From positions 310,001 through 374,000 of the forward strand of contig NZ_JABMCZ010000005.1 in NCBI RefSeq assembly GCF_013186535.1: a DNA stretch of 64,000 nt, given 5' to 3'. This stretch comes from Nocardia terpenica. GTDB lineage: Bacteria; Actinomycetota; Actinomycetes; Mycobacteriales; Mycobacteriaceae. This document shows positions 18,738-26,802 of the stretch, in pieces. Positions within the stretch are counted from its first letter, which is position 1. Each line of letters opens with the position of its first letter. The notes under the pieces are model-generated. The model searched no databases. It was not told where the DNA came from and saw only the letters and a program-made list of their open reading frames with translations. The translations under genes and the position numbers were made by a program.

Positions 18738-18767
18738 GGTAAACCCTGTCCCGCGGGGCAGAGTCAA
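18738..18767 (-). promoter_or_regulatory. MerR-type promoter/operator of the merR-peroxiredoxin gene
   Basis: On the minus strand TTGACT (18767-18762) and TTTACC (18743-18738) have an 18-bp spacer containing CTGCCCCGCGGGACAG (18761-18746), palindromic except at one symmetric pair. It ends 9 bp before the ATG, so the gene is probably autoregulated. Confidence 0.6.
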
Positions 18768-19327
18768 GACCGGGACGGCTCCCAGGACGGATCACGGCCC
18801 AGCAGGGCGGCGAGCGAATCCATCACGGGTAGTGCGGAATTCGTCTCCACCGGGAGTTCGTAGGCGCCGCCGGGGCCGTGGAATTCGCTGCCCGGGCCGG
18901 TAATGGCGCGGGCGGTGGGCAGGGCGACGGCGAGGAAGCGATCGGGGACCGGATAGGGGCGAGACAGCGCGCGGCACAGGTCCCAGCGGTGTACGAGCAT
19001 GTCCAGGAAGTGGATCGGCAGCAAGCGTTCCCGGGTGATCGGGCCGCGGTCGGGCAGGGTCACCCGGTCACCGGCCTGCTCCATCGCGACCACCCAGCGG
19101 GCGGCGGTGCGGGCGAAGTCGTCGCGCGGGTTGTCGGCATGGTCGTCCAGCGGCGCCAGCACGGTCGCGATGACCGCCTCGTGCCGCTGGTTCATGTGGT
19201 CGATGAGGTCCGCGACGGTCCAGCCGGTGCACGGGGTCGGCGCGGACAGCTCCGCGTCGGAAACGGTGACAACGTCGTGGCCGAGCAGCGCCAGGGCCGC
19301 CGCATCGAGCCGGAGCAGTTCGCTCAC
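18764..19327 (-). CDS. TIGR03086/mycothiol-dependent maleylpyruvate isomerase-like (DinB fold) protein
   Basis: A 187-residue four-helix DinB-superfamily protein. The pattern PTPCTGWTVADLIDHMNQRH near residue 33 holds the first metal-ligand His; HFLDMLVHRWDLCRAL supplies the later His residues. Relatives bind a divalent metal and are often mycothiol-dependent transferases or isomerases, though many have no known reaction. The GTG at 19327 is chosen for its AAAGGA. It is divergent from a TetR gene with a large inverted repeat between them, so its expression is likely inducible. Confidence 0.8.
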   Translation of the reverse strand: MSELLRLDAAALALLGHDVVTVSDAELSAPTPCTGWTVADLIDHMNQRHEAVIATVLAPLDDHADNPRDDFARTAARWVVAMEQAGDRVTLPDRGPITRERLLPIHFLDMLVHRWDLCRALSRPYPVPDRFLAVALPTARAITGPGSEFHGPGGAYELPVETNSALPVMDSLAALLGRDPSWEPSRS

Positions 19328-19342
19328 CGGCGCATCCTTTCG

Positions 19343-19390
19343 ATAACTTACGGTCGTTCGCCAAAAGGATAGCGTACGAACGGAAGTTAT
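19343..19390. promoter_or_regulatory. large inverted repeat, likely TetR operator
   Basis: ATAACTTACGGTCGTTCG (19343-19360) and the complement of CGTACGAACGGAAGTTAT (19373-19390) match at 14 of 18 positions, separated by 12 bp. The site fills the space between the divergent DinB-type and tetR genes, so one repressor could control both. Confidence 0.6.
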
Positions 19391-19399
19391 GATGGGTTC

Positions 19400-20005
19400 G
19401 TGTCGCCACGCAGCTCGTTCGCCGAAGCCGCCCGCACCCGGGACCGCATAGTGCGGGCCGCCGTCGAGGATGCCTCCCGGATCGGGCTGGACAGCCTGAC
19501 CATCGGATCGCTCGCCGACCGGCTCCACATGAGCAAGGCGGGGGTGGTCGGCCCCTTCGGATCTCGCGAGAACCTTCAGGCGGCGGCACTGGCGAGAGCA
19601 AGTGAGATCTTCCGGGCGGCCGTGGTCGATCCGCTCGCCGACTTGCCGCCCGGCGCACCGCGATTGGCGCGACTGATCGATGCCTGGATCGATTACCTTG
19701 CCGAATGCCCGTTCCCCGGTGGGTGTTTCGTCACCGCCGTCTCGGCCGAGTTCGACGGTCGACCCGGCCCGTTGCGGGACACGATCGGCGAGGCGGTCAT
19801 CGCATGGCGCACCCGGCTCATTGCCGAAATCACTGCGGCACAGGCGGAAACAGCCACGGCGCGGCGACCCGCCGCCGAGGTCGCCTCGACGCTGGTCGGG
19901 ATCTCGATGGCGGTCAATCAGGAAATCCAGCTGCTGGCAGACGAATCCGCCGCCGAGCGCGGCCGAGCGGCCATGCGCGCCGCGGCCGGGCTGCCGCTAC
20001 CGTAG
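19400..20005 (+). CDS. TetR-family regulator
   Basis: A 201-residue repressor. HTH at about residues 14-60 (LTIGSLADRLHMSKAGVVGP, then FGSRENLQ), followed by a TetR_C_6-like ligand domain (FPGGCFVTAVSAEFDGRPGP). GTG start at 19400. Divergent from the TIGR03086 protein and probably its regulator through the inverted repeat at 19343-19390. It ends 9 bp inside the 3' end of the convergent DinB gene. Confidence 0.88.
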   Translation: MSPRSSFAEAARTRDRIVRAAVEDASRIGLDSLTIGSLADRLHMSKAGVVGPFGSRENLQAAALARASEIFRAAVVDPLADLPPGAPRLARLIDAWIDYLAECPFPGGCFVTAVSAEFDGRPGPLRDTIGEAVIAWRTRLIAEITAAQAETATARRPAAEVASTLVGISMAVNQEIQLLADESAAERGRAAMRAAAGLPLP

Positions 20006-20554
20006 TGCGGGCCGCCGCAGATACAGGTCGCGCAGCAGGGCGATCTCGCCGCCGTGGTGGAACACCTCGCGATTGATGTGCAGGACCACCGCCGCCACCG
20101 GACGGCCCGCGAACGGGGGAACATCCGAATCGCGGGGACGACCGAGGTCGGCAGCGGTCGCCGCGCGCATCCCGGCCGACCAGGCGGCATAGGCGCCGTC
20201 GAGCTGATCCAGTGCGGCCGTGGCGGTTTCGGCATAGACGTGGGTGTCGTAGTCGATCGGCGAACCGCCGAAGTACAGTTCGGCGCGCTTGGCCAGCACA
20301 TGCACGGTGAGGTGGGCCATGCGCCAGGCGATGGTGGTCAGCGGCGCGGGAACCGGTGCGGGACGGGCATAGTCGACGGTGAACCGGCCGCCGCCCATCT
20401 CCCGGTCGGTGCGGCGCGGGCGGACGGTCCAGCAGCCGGGAGCCGGTTCCCAGAAGTATTCCTCGTCGGTCAGCCCGGCCAGCCGGGGCCGCAGCCGCTC
20501 CCGCCAATGCCAGTCCAGCTGATCGGCGATCTCGTGCACCCAGTCGATGTTCAT
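19997..20554 (-). CDS. DinB-family protein
   Basis: A 185-residue DinB-superfamily four-helix protein. WRMAHLTVHVLAKRAELYFG and INREVFHHGGEIALLRDLY carry the His residues of the usual metal triad. EEYFWEPAPGCWTVRPR matches a widespread actinobacterial subgroup. Function unknown; relatives include mycothiol S-transferases. The ATG at 20554 is chosen because the upstream extension reads through a strong palindrome at 20573-20590. Confidence 0.82.
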   Translation of the reverse strand: MNIDWVHEIADQLDWHWRERLRPRLAGLTDEEYFWEPAPGCWTVRPRRTDREMGGGRFTVDYARPAPVPAPLTTIAWRMAHLTVHVLAKRAELYFGGSPIDYDTHVYAETATAALDQLDGAYAAWSAGMRAATAADLGRPRDSDVPPFAGRPVAAVVLHINREVFHHGGEIALLRDLYLRRPALR

Positions 20555-20572
20555 CGAAGCCAGTATGCCACC

Positions 20573-20590
20573 CCACCAACCAGTTGGTGG
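20573..20590. promoter_or_regulatory. 18-bp palindrome upstream of the DinB gene
   Basis: CCACCAACCAGTTGGTGG has perfect 8-bp arms with a 2-bp centre, 19 bp upstream of the ATG at 20554. A probable operator overlapping the promoter; the regulator is not identifiable. Confidence 0.5.
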
Positions 20591-20618
20591 AGTCATTGCC
20601 CGAACGGACCGAAAACGG

Positions 20619-20658
20619 CGGCGGCCCCGCTCCCGGGCAATGGGGAGCGGGGCCGCCG
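20619..20658 (-). terminator. intrinsic-type terminator after rpf
   Basis: A perfect 16-bp stem (20619-20634 with 20643-20658) and 8-nt loop lies between the rpf stop and the DinB start. Read on the minus strand, the stem is followed after a few bases by TTTT, as expected for termination of the rpf transcript. Confidence 0.75.
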
Positions 20659-20682
20659 TATCGAGCTCAGTGCGCGCGGGCC

Positions 20683-21018
20683 TTACAGGTAGGCGCCGCA
20701 GACCGGCCAGGCGCCGGGACCCTGGGTGGCGAGCACGTTCTCCGCGACGCGGATCTGCTCGGCGCGGCTGGCGCCGGACGGGCTGCCCGTACCGCCGTTG
20801 GCCGCCCAGGTGCTGGGGGTGAACTGCAGGCCGCCGTAGAATCCGTTGCCGGTGTCGGCGCCCCAGTTGCCGCTCGCCTCACACTGCGCGACGGCATCCC
20901 AGTTGTGACCACCCTCGGCCGAAGCGGTGGCGGCGAGGCCGATCGGGGCGGCGACGAGAGCGCCGGCCACGGCGGCCAGTCCGAGAGCGCGAGTGCTGAA
21001 CTTACGGTTGCGAGACAT
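20683..21018 (-). CDS. resuscitation-promoting factor-type transglycosylase
   Basis: A 111-residue secreted minimal Rpf-domain protein. The signal peptide spans about residues 1-37 (ALGLAAVAGALVAAPIGLAA, ending TASAE). The Rpf domain follows: NWDAVAQCEASGNWGADTGN with the catalytic Glu in CEASGNW, then FYGGLQFTPSTW and a C-terminal CGAYL that closes a disulfide. It cleaves peptidoglycan and promotes regrowth from dormancy. Start at ATG 21018, preceded by GGAGG. The mRNA leader is unusually structured (21071-21141), and a strong terminator follows. Monocistronic. Confidence 0.93.
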   Translation of the reverse strand: MSRNRKFSTRALGLAAVAGALVAAPIGLAATASAEGGHNWDAVAQCEASGNWGADTGNGFYGGLQFTPSTWAANGGTGSPSGASRAEQIRVAENVLATQGPGAWPVCGAYL

Positions 21019-21070
21019 AGAGGGTTTCCTCCCTGCGCCCAACCGGCCCGGCGCGGCAATTCGCGCGGGT

Positions 21071-21141
21071 CCCTGTCCCCAGGAATGTCGGGGTCGCACT
21101 CGGATCGCGGGACAGGGTCACCGGCGTTCGGCGATCCGAGT
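21071..21141 (-). ncRNA. structured rpf mRNA leader with two interleaved stems
   Basis: On the minus strand, an 11-bp stem A pairs 21141-21131 with 21108-21098, and a 9-bp stem B pairs 21117-21109 with 21079-21071. The arms alternate A1-B1-A2-B2, with B1 and A2 directly adjacent, so they can form an H-type pseudoknot (loops of 13 and 18 nt) or two exclusive hairpins. The element ends 52 nt before the rpf ATG. The c-di-AMP (ydaO) riboswitch core known from other rpf leaders was not recognised. The rest of the 369 bp between rpf and the next gene (to 21387) is relatively AT-rich promoter DNA with no other supported feature. Confidence 0.5.
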
Positions 21142-21387
21142 TTCAGCCCGTTTGGGGGCCGCCGAAGACGGTAACGAACAAATCACGGCAGATCACGTTG
21201 CGATAACGTTCAACCAAGTCTCGACCATCGGGTGAGGATGTTTGAGTTTGCGCAGCGCATTACCGGGATTTATCGGAGAACAAAAGTGTAGTTATCTGTT
21301 CGAGATGTGCTATAGATCACTTCGAAATAGTGATCCGGGTCGCGCCGGAACGGGCAGATCGGGCGGGCGGATTCGCCGCTTCGGTAG

Positions 21388-23271
21388 TCAGGAGGTGAAG
21401 ACGGCCGTGGTCCGCAATTGGTGGAGGCGGAGGGCCAGGTGAAGTTCCAGGGCGCGGTCCGGCTGCTGCCAGTCGGGGCCCAGCAGGGTGGTGATTCGGT
21501 CGAGGCGCTGGGTGACGGTGTTGACGTGGATGTGCAGCTGGTCGGCGGTGCGGGTGGGGCTGGCGCCGGTGGCGAAGTAGGCGTGCAGGGTGGACAGCAG
21601 GGCGGTGCCGCGGCGGTCGTCGTAGTCGGTGATCGGGCCCAGGGTGCGGTCTACGAAGGCGAGAACGTCGGTGGAGTCGCCGATGAGCAGGCCGACGAAG
21701 CCCAGGTCGGCGGCGCTGGCCACGGCACCGCGGCGGCCCAGTGCGTGCAGGACGCGCACGCAGCGTTCGGCCTCGCGGTGACCGGGCGGCACGCCGTCCG
21801 GTAGCCGTATCGGCCCGGCGCCCGCGGCGGTGATCGGCGTACCGAGGACGGCCGCGAGTTCGGCGGCGGTGGCGCGGGCGGCCTCGGTGGGGTCGGCGCC
21901 GGGGAGCAGGACGACGAGGTGGTCGGCGCGGACCGCGGCCAGGCCGTGGCGGGCGACGGCGTGGGCGGCGGCGGTGCGGGTGGCGCGGCTGCGGTGCCCG
22001 TCGTGGTCGGCGACGACCAGCACGTGCGGGCGGTCGAAGTCCAGCCCGAGCGTGTCGGCGCGCGCGTGCAGGACGTCCGGGGCGGTGACGCGGCCGTCGA
22101 GCAGATCGTCGAGGAATTCGCCGCGCACCCGGCCCTCGGCCTCGGCGATGCTGCGACGGAACAACAGCAGCAGCGCCGTCACCTGCGCGGCTCGTTCCAG
22201 GATGCGCTGGTCGGAGGCCGACAGTTCGCCCGGATAGTCCAGGACCAGCGTGCACAGCGGTTCGCTGCCCGCGCCGCCGGGCGCGGCCCACAGCCGGTCG
22301 CGGCGCGCGGTGCGGCCGAGTCGCCGTGCGGTGGCGGTGATTTCGCCGACGCCGCGATCATCGTCGAGCCGGATGCTGCCGACATCGGCGAGGGCGTGAC
22401 CGTCACCGTCCAGGACCCGCAGCGCGCCGCCGAGAATATCGACGACGACCGCCGCGATATCGGCAATGCCGCCGCCGCGCACCACCAGATCGGTCATCCG
22501 GTCGTGCGCCTCGGCGGCGCGTTCGACGGTCCGGAAATGCGCCTGCAATCCGGCATTGGCGGCGCTCGATTCGGTGAGCGCCGTGCGGGTTTCGGCGAGC
22601 AGGCGGGCGGAATCGACGGCAATGGTGGCGTGCGCGGCCAGCGAACCGAGCAGCGCTATTTCCTCGGGCGCATAGCGGCGGGCGCTGCGATGGGAGGCGA
22701 ACAATACGCCGATGACCCGGTCGCCGAGTTTCATCGGTACGCCCAGAATCGCCACGAGCCCTTCGTCTTTCACGGCCGCATCGATATCGGCGGTATGCCG
22801 GAAACGATCATCGTGGAAATAGTCGGCGGAACAATACGGCGCTCCCGTCTGCGCGACCAGGCCGCCGAGTCCCGCGCCGAGCGGCAGGCGGCAGCCCCGA
22901 AATGCCTGGGACACCGAACCATCGGTGACGCGCATGTAGGTGTCGCCGCGATCCGGGTCGGGCAGGGTCAGGTAGGCGACGTCGGCGTGCAGCAGGCGGC
23001 GGGCGCGGTGCACGATGGCGCGCAGCACCGCGTCGATATCGCGCAAACCGGCCAGATCGCCCGCGGTGTCGAAGAGGGCGGCCAGCTCCGCCTCCCGGCG
23101 GGCGCGGCGTTCCAGCAGTGCGCGCACGCGCAGGGCGGCGGCCTTCGCGTCCTCCAGATCGGCGAGTTCGGCCGCACTCGCCCCGGCCGCGCGGGCCTGG
23201 ATCAGCGGTGTGTCGAATTCGGCCGCCGGGGCCTCGCGCTCCAGCAGGCCGAGGAAGACTTCCCAACCCAT
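21388..23271 (-). CDS. GAF-domain PucR/CdaR-type transcriptional regulator
   Basis: A 627-residue regulator. The N-terminal segment includes a helical linker (ALLERRARREAELAALFDTA), followed by a GAF domain at about residues 75-220 (YLTLPDPDRGDTYMRV, GLGGLVAQTGAPYCSADYF, AILGVPMKLGDRVIGVLF), a central GGDEF-like/CdaR region (FDRPHVLVVADHDG) and a C-terminal PucR HTH_30 (LLSTLHAYFATG, then ADQLHIHVNTVTQRL). Such proteins activate catabolic genes in response to small ligands. The start is uncertain: the ATG at 23271 fits the domain layout, but others at 23307 and 23322 are possible and none has a good ribosome binding site. The divergent PHB depolymerase gene is a possible target. Confidence 0.85.
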   Translation of the reverse strand: MGWEVFLGLLEREAPAAEFDTPLIQARAAGASAAELADLEDAKAAALRVRALLERRARREAELAALFDTAGDLAGLRDIDAVLRAIVHRARRLLHADVAYLTLPDPDRGDTYMRVTDGSVSQAFRGCRLPLGAGLGGLVAQTGAPYCSADYFHDDRFRHTADIDAAVKDEGLVAILGVPMKLGDRVIGVLFASHRSARRYAPEEIALLGSLAAHATIAVDSARLLAETRTALTESSAANAGLQAHFRTVERAAEAHDRMTDLVVRGGGIADIAAVVVDILGGALRVLDGDGHALADVGSIRLDDDRGVGEITATARRLGRTARRDRLWAAPGGAGSEPLCTLVLDYPGELSASDQRILERAAQVTALLLLFRRSIAEAEGRVRGEFLDDLLDGRVTAPDVLHARADTLGLDFDRPHVLVVADHDGHRSRATRTAAAHAVARHGLAAVRADHLVVLLPGADPTEAARATAAELAAVLGTPITAAGAGPIRLPDGVPPGHREAERCVRVLHALGRRGAVASAADLGFVGLLIGDSTDVLAFVDRTLGPITDYDDRRGTALLSTLHAYFATGASPTRTADQLHIHVNTVTQRLDRITTLLGPDWQQPDRALELHLALRLHQLRTTAVFTS

Positions 23272-23433
23272 GGGACAACGGTAGGAGCCGATGTGGGGAC
23301 CGGCCATGTGTTCCGAATACATAGGCGCCGCAACCACTATGGGGTCCACACACCTGGTGACCTTCGTCACAGCGACGGACAATGTCGGCAATGCCGCCCG
23401 GCGAGTTCGCCTTTCGCACTCTGGAGATACACC

Positions 23434-24462
23434 GTGAAGTTCCTTCGTACCCTGTCGCTGCTGGCCGCGGGTTTCGCCTTATCGCTGATGAATGTTCCTG
23501 CGCAAGCGGGTCTTCCGACTCCGACGCCGGGGACGCTGGGTAGGTACAGCATCGGGGCGGTCTATGCGGCCGGGGTGTCGTCGGGCGGCTATCTGGCCGA
23601 TCAGCTGCATGTCGCCTACTCCGGAACCTTTTCCGGCGCAGGCATTTTCACCGCCGGGCCGTATCACTGCGCGCAGGGGCAGCTGACCACCGCGCAGCTG
23701 GCGTGCATGAATACCGCCATGCCCGACAACCTGCCCGCCCTGGAGCAGACCGCCCGCCAGCGCTCCGATTCCGGGTCGATCGATTCGGTACAGAACCTCG
23801 GCGGGCACAAGGTGTGGATCTACCACGGCACCAGCGATACGACGGTGCAGCAGCCCGTCACCGATGATCTGGCCCGGTTCTACCGGGACTTCGGCGCATC
23901 GGTGACCTATGCGAACACCTCGGCCGCCGGGCACGCCTGGGTGACCCCGCTCGGTCCCAACGCCTGCTCGGTCACCCAGCCGCCGTATCTGAACAACTGC
24001 GGCGACGACCCCGAGAATGCCATGCTGAGCACGCTGCTCGGCAGTGTGCGGCCCGCGACCACGAACCTCACCGGGACCCTGATCAGTTTCGATCAGAGCC
24101 CCTATGCGCCGGGCGGCGATCCGAGCTCGATCAGTATGGGCGGCACCGGATTCGCCTATGTGCCGACGGCGTGCCGCACCGGCAGTTGCACCCTCCTGGT
24201 CGCCCTGCACGGCTGCAATCAGAACTACGACAATGCCGCCATCGGCACCGCGTTCCCGGCCGACGCCCACCTCAACGAGTACGCCGACACCAACAACATG
24301 ATCGTCCTGTACCCCCAGGCCACGGCCAGCCTCACCACCTCCAACCCGCAAGCCTGCTGGAACTGGTGGGGATACGGCGGCGACGCCTCCTACGACCAGC
24401 ACGGCGGCCAGCAGATCGAAACCATCATGAGCATGGTCCGAACGCTGACCGGTGCCCGTTAG
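23434..24462 (+). CDS. extracellular PHB depolymerase-like esterase
   Basis: A 342-residue secreted protein. GTG at 23434 with GGAG upstream; signal peptide to about residue 27 (AAGFALSLMNVPAQA). The nucleophile motif GVSSGGYLADQL lies near the N-terminus, the likely catalytic Asp in GTSDTTV and the His in SAAGHAWVTPLG, all before a second half containing LLVALHGCNQNYDNAAIG (oxyanion region). This order, with nucleophile before the LHGC strand, is the circular permutation seen in Penicillium-type PHB depolymerases. It should hydrolyse poly(3-hydroxybutyrate). Its stop overlaps that of the convergent ligase gene. Confidence 0.85.
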   Translation: MKFLRTLSLLAAGFALSLMNVPAQAGLPTPTPGTLGRYSIGAVYAAGVSSGGYLADQLHVAYSGTFSGAGIFTAGPYHCAQGQLTTAQLACMNTAMPDNLPALEQTARQRSDSGSIDSVQNLGGHKVWIYHGTSDTTVQQPVTDDLARFYRDFGASVTYANTSAAGHAWVTPLGPNACSVTQPPYLNNCGDDPENAMLSTLLGSVRPATTNLTGTLISFDQSPYAPGGDPSSISMGGTGFAYVPTACRTGSCTLLVALHGCNQNYDNAAIGTAFPADAHLNEYADTNNMIVLYPQATASLTTSNPQACWNWWGYGGDASYDQHGGQQIETIMSMVRTLTGAR

Positions 24463-25853
24463 GGGGTGCGGGTGTAGCGGTGTTTGACCCCGGCCGGAAA
24501 GTGCTCAGGGTCGGCGTGCGGATGGAGCCGGATCACCGGCCGTTGGCGCTCAGTCGGCACATAATGCGCGAATTCGCTGTTCAGCCGCAGCAATTCACGC
24601 CGGATCGACTCCGCCACCCGTTCGGCCAGGTCCGGGCTGGCCGAACGCCCCGGGGCCAGTTCGACATCGATGGTCAGGAGGCGGTTGTGGTCGCTGTCCT
24701 CTACCGACTCGAGAACGAATTTTCCGGTGACGTCGTCGCAGACGGTGGGCTGTTCCAGACCCACGGAGACGTTCTCCGGGAAGATGTTCGCGCCGTAGAA
24801 GGAAATCGTGAAGCGGCTGCGACCGAAGACGTAGACGAAGGGGAGTTCGGGGGTGGTGGCGGTCGGGCGCAGGCCGTGCCGTCCGACGAACTCGAGCATG
24901 CGGTCGTGCGGAATCAGGCCGCCCTCGTCGGCGATGTGGTAGCGGATCAGCGGGACTCCGCTGTCGCCGGAGAACAGCAGCGTGCCGTCGACTTCTTCGA
25001 AAAAGCGCTGGTAAGGGTCGTATTGGACGAGGGTCGGGAGGCGCGGGGAGCCGAATAGTTCGCGGGCGGCGTCCGGGCGGTCGGCGAGGAAGCGCCGGAT
25101 CCGCACCGACAGCGGCGTCTCGTTGCCGAGCACACCGGCGTCCGCGGTGCCGTACAGCGAGGCGATATCGCGCACGGGATCGCTCATTCCCGCGCGTTCG
25201 GCGACGAGGGTGCGCCAGGATTCGCTGAACACCTCACCGGCGGTCACCATTTTGACCCGATACCGGTCCCAGTCGAAGCCCGCCGCCCGGCCGCTATCGA
25301 TCACATCCTTGAGAAACGGCGGATACCCGAGCAGCACAACCTGATCGAACAGCGACCCCAGCCGGGTCAGGACCCGCATGATCTCGTCCTTGTTGTTGCC
25401 CGGGGCCACCGCCGTGATCGGATACCGGTCGGCCAGCTCCCGCACACAGTCCAGCGTGAACAGGCCACCGACCCAGGTGCCGAGGGTGAAACACACCACG
25501 GCCAGGGTGCTGCGCTCCCCCGCGTCGAATCCGTCGCGGAAGATCTGCTCGAAGCGGGCGCTGATGGCATGCTCGTCGGCGCGGCCGCGCGGCCACGGCG
25601 TCGGCTCCCCGGTCGAGCCCGACGACAGCGCGATCACCTCGCCGAGGCGGCCGTCGCGACACAGCTCCGGCAGCGGATACCGCCGCACATACCCGGGCTT
25701 GTCCAGCAGCGGCAGCCGCCGGAAATCGGCGTAGGTGGTGACGGATTCGGCCTCGATTCCGTGCTCGCCCAGGAACTTCCGATACGCGGGCACGCTCGCC
25801 GCGACGCGCGCGAACAGCCGGACCGCGGCCTGCTCCGGTGTCTCGTCGGTCAT
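24459..25853 (-). CDS. phenylacetate-CoA ligase-like (PaaK family) adenylate-forming enzyme
   Basis: A 464-residue ANL-superfamily protein. The AMP-binding P-loop is ALSSGSTGEPTPWPRGRADE, with SLYGTADAGVLGNE (adenine motif), SGDSGVPLIRYHIADEG and FGRSRFTISFYGANIFPENV in the C-terminal portion. PaaK-like enzymes activate aryl or other carboxylates as acyl-CoA through an acyl-adenylate. The C-terminal lysine normally needed for the half-reactions may be in AGVKHRY. The substrate is unknown; there are no phenylacetate-degradation genes nearby. It is divergent from the taurine-type transporter operon, with 82 bp between the two starts. Confidence 0.82.
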   Translation of the reverse strand: MTDETPEQAAVRLFARVAASVPAYRKFLGEHGIEAESVTTYADFRRLPLLDKPGYVRRYPLPELCRDGRLGEVIALSSGSTGEPTPWPRGRADEHAISARFEQIFRDGFDAGERSTLAVVCFTLGTWVGGLFTLDCVRELADRYPITAVAPGNNKDEIMRVLTRLGSLFDQVVLLGYPPFLKDVIDSGRAAGFDWDRYRVKMVTAGEVFSESWRTLVAERAGMSDPVRDIASLYGTADAGVLGNETPLSVRIRRFLADRPDAARELFGSPRLPTLVQYDPYQRFFEEVDGTLLFSGDSGVPLIRYHIADEGGLIPHDRMLEFVGRHGLRPTATTPELPFVYVFGRSRFTISFYGANIFPENVSVGLEQPTVCDDVTGKFVLESVEDSDHNRLLTIDVELAPGRSASPDLAERVAESIRRELLRLNSEFAHYVPTERQRPVIRLHPHADPEHFPAGVKHRYTRTP

Positions 25854-25935
25854 CGTTCACAGTGTATTGATCGAATTCGAATCCCGGCGATCGCATCTCT
25901 TCCCGTCACCCGGACCCGGCGGTTGAATCGGGCAA

Positions 25936-26802
25936 ATGTCATCGACCCACTGGCCGCTGCCAGCCGACGGCGCCGGCAGTGTCGTCGACGAGCGCGCCCC
26001 CGCCGCGCCCCGTTTCCGCGTGCGCGGAACTCGAATCCTGTTGCCGCTGCTGTCGGTTGTCGTCTTTGTCGCCCTGTGGCAGCTCGCCGCGTCCAGCGGT
26101 CTGTGGAACGAGACCTTCGTGCCGCATCCGATGGCGGTGTGGCGGGCGGCCGTCGACCTGTCCACCACCCACGACGGGGTCCGCGGCTATCAGGACTATC
26201 TGCTGTGGGAGCACCTGTACATGACATTGCGCCGGGTCCTGGCCGGGATCGTGATCGGCGTGACCGCGGGCGTGGCGCTCGGTGTGGCGATGGGGACGAT
26301 CGGCTGGTTGCGCAGCATCCTCGAGCCGTGGCTGACGTTTCTGCGCACGCTGCCGCCGCTGGCGTATTTCTTCCTGCTGGTGATCTGGCTCGGGATCGAC
26401 GAGGCGCCCAAGATCAGCCTGCTGGCGCTCGCGGCGCTGCCCGCCGCGGCCATCGCCACCACCACCGCGGTCATGGCCGCGCCGGTCACCCTGATCGAGG
26501 CCGCCCGCGCGCTGGGAGCCTCACGCGCACAGGTGATTCGGGATGTGATCGTGCCCGCCGCGCTGCCGGAGACGTTCACCGGAATCCGGCTGGCGGTCGG
26601 CATGGCGTACTCGTCGGTGGTCGCGGCGGAGCTGTTCAACGGGATGCCGGGGATCGGCGGCGTGGTGAAGGACGCCAGCAACTACAACAACACGCCCGTG
26701 GTGCTGGTCGGCATCGCGACGATCGGCATCTCCGGTCTGGTGATCGATGGTCTGCTGCGCGCGGTGGAGCGGCGCGCGGTGCCGTGGAGAGGAAAGCTAT
26801 GA
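25936..26802 (+). CDS. tauC: taurine/sulfonate-type ABC transporter permease
   Basis: A 288-residue inner-membrane permease. About six transmembrane segments are visible, the first at residues 33-55 (ILLPLLSVVVFVALWQLAAS). The EAA coupling loop EAARALGASRAQVIRDVIVP is well conserved, followed by AVGMAYSSVVAAELF. It belongs to the TauC/SsuC/nitrate group. It is the first gene of an operon permease-binding protein-ATPase; its TGA overlaps the next ATG (ATGA). The cargo assignment rests on the binding protein. Confidence 0.9.
   Translation: MSSTHWPLPADGAGSVVDERAPAAPRFRVRGTRILLPLLSVVVFVALWQLAASSGLWNETFVPHPMAVWRAAVDLSTTHDGVRGYQDYLLWEHLYMTLRRVLAGIVIGVTAGVALGVAMGTIGWLRSILEPWLTFLRTLPPLAYFFLLVIWLGIDEAPKISLLALAALPAAAIATTTAVMAAPVTLIEAARALGASRAQVIRDVIVPAALPETFTGIRLAVGMAYSSVVAAELFNGMPGIGGVVKDASNYNNTPVVLVGIATIGISGLVIDGLLRAVERRAVPWRGKL

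Noticed and set aside
21019..21240. c-di-AMP (ydaO) riboswitch upstream of rpf
   Set aside because: The conserved core segments I know from that class are not visible; the helices seen have a different arrangement.
21242..21442. Small 66-codon frame in the AT-rich region upstream of rpf
   Set aside because: No ribosome binding site, no family-like sequence, and it overlaps promoter DNA and the end of the PucR-type gene.
23434..25853. PHB depolymerase and PaaK-like gene as one pathway unit
   Set aside because: They are convergent with overlapping stops, so not co-transcribed.
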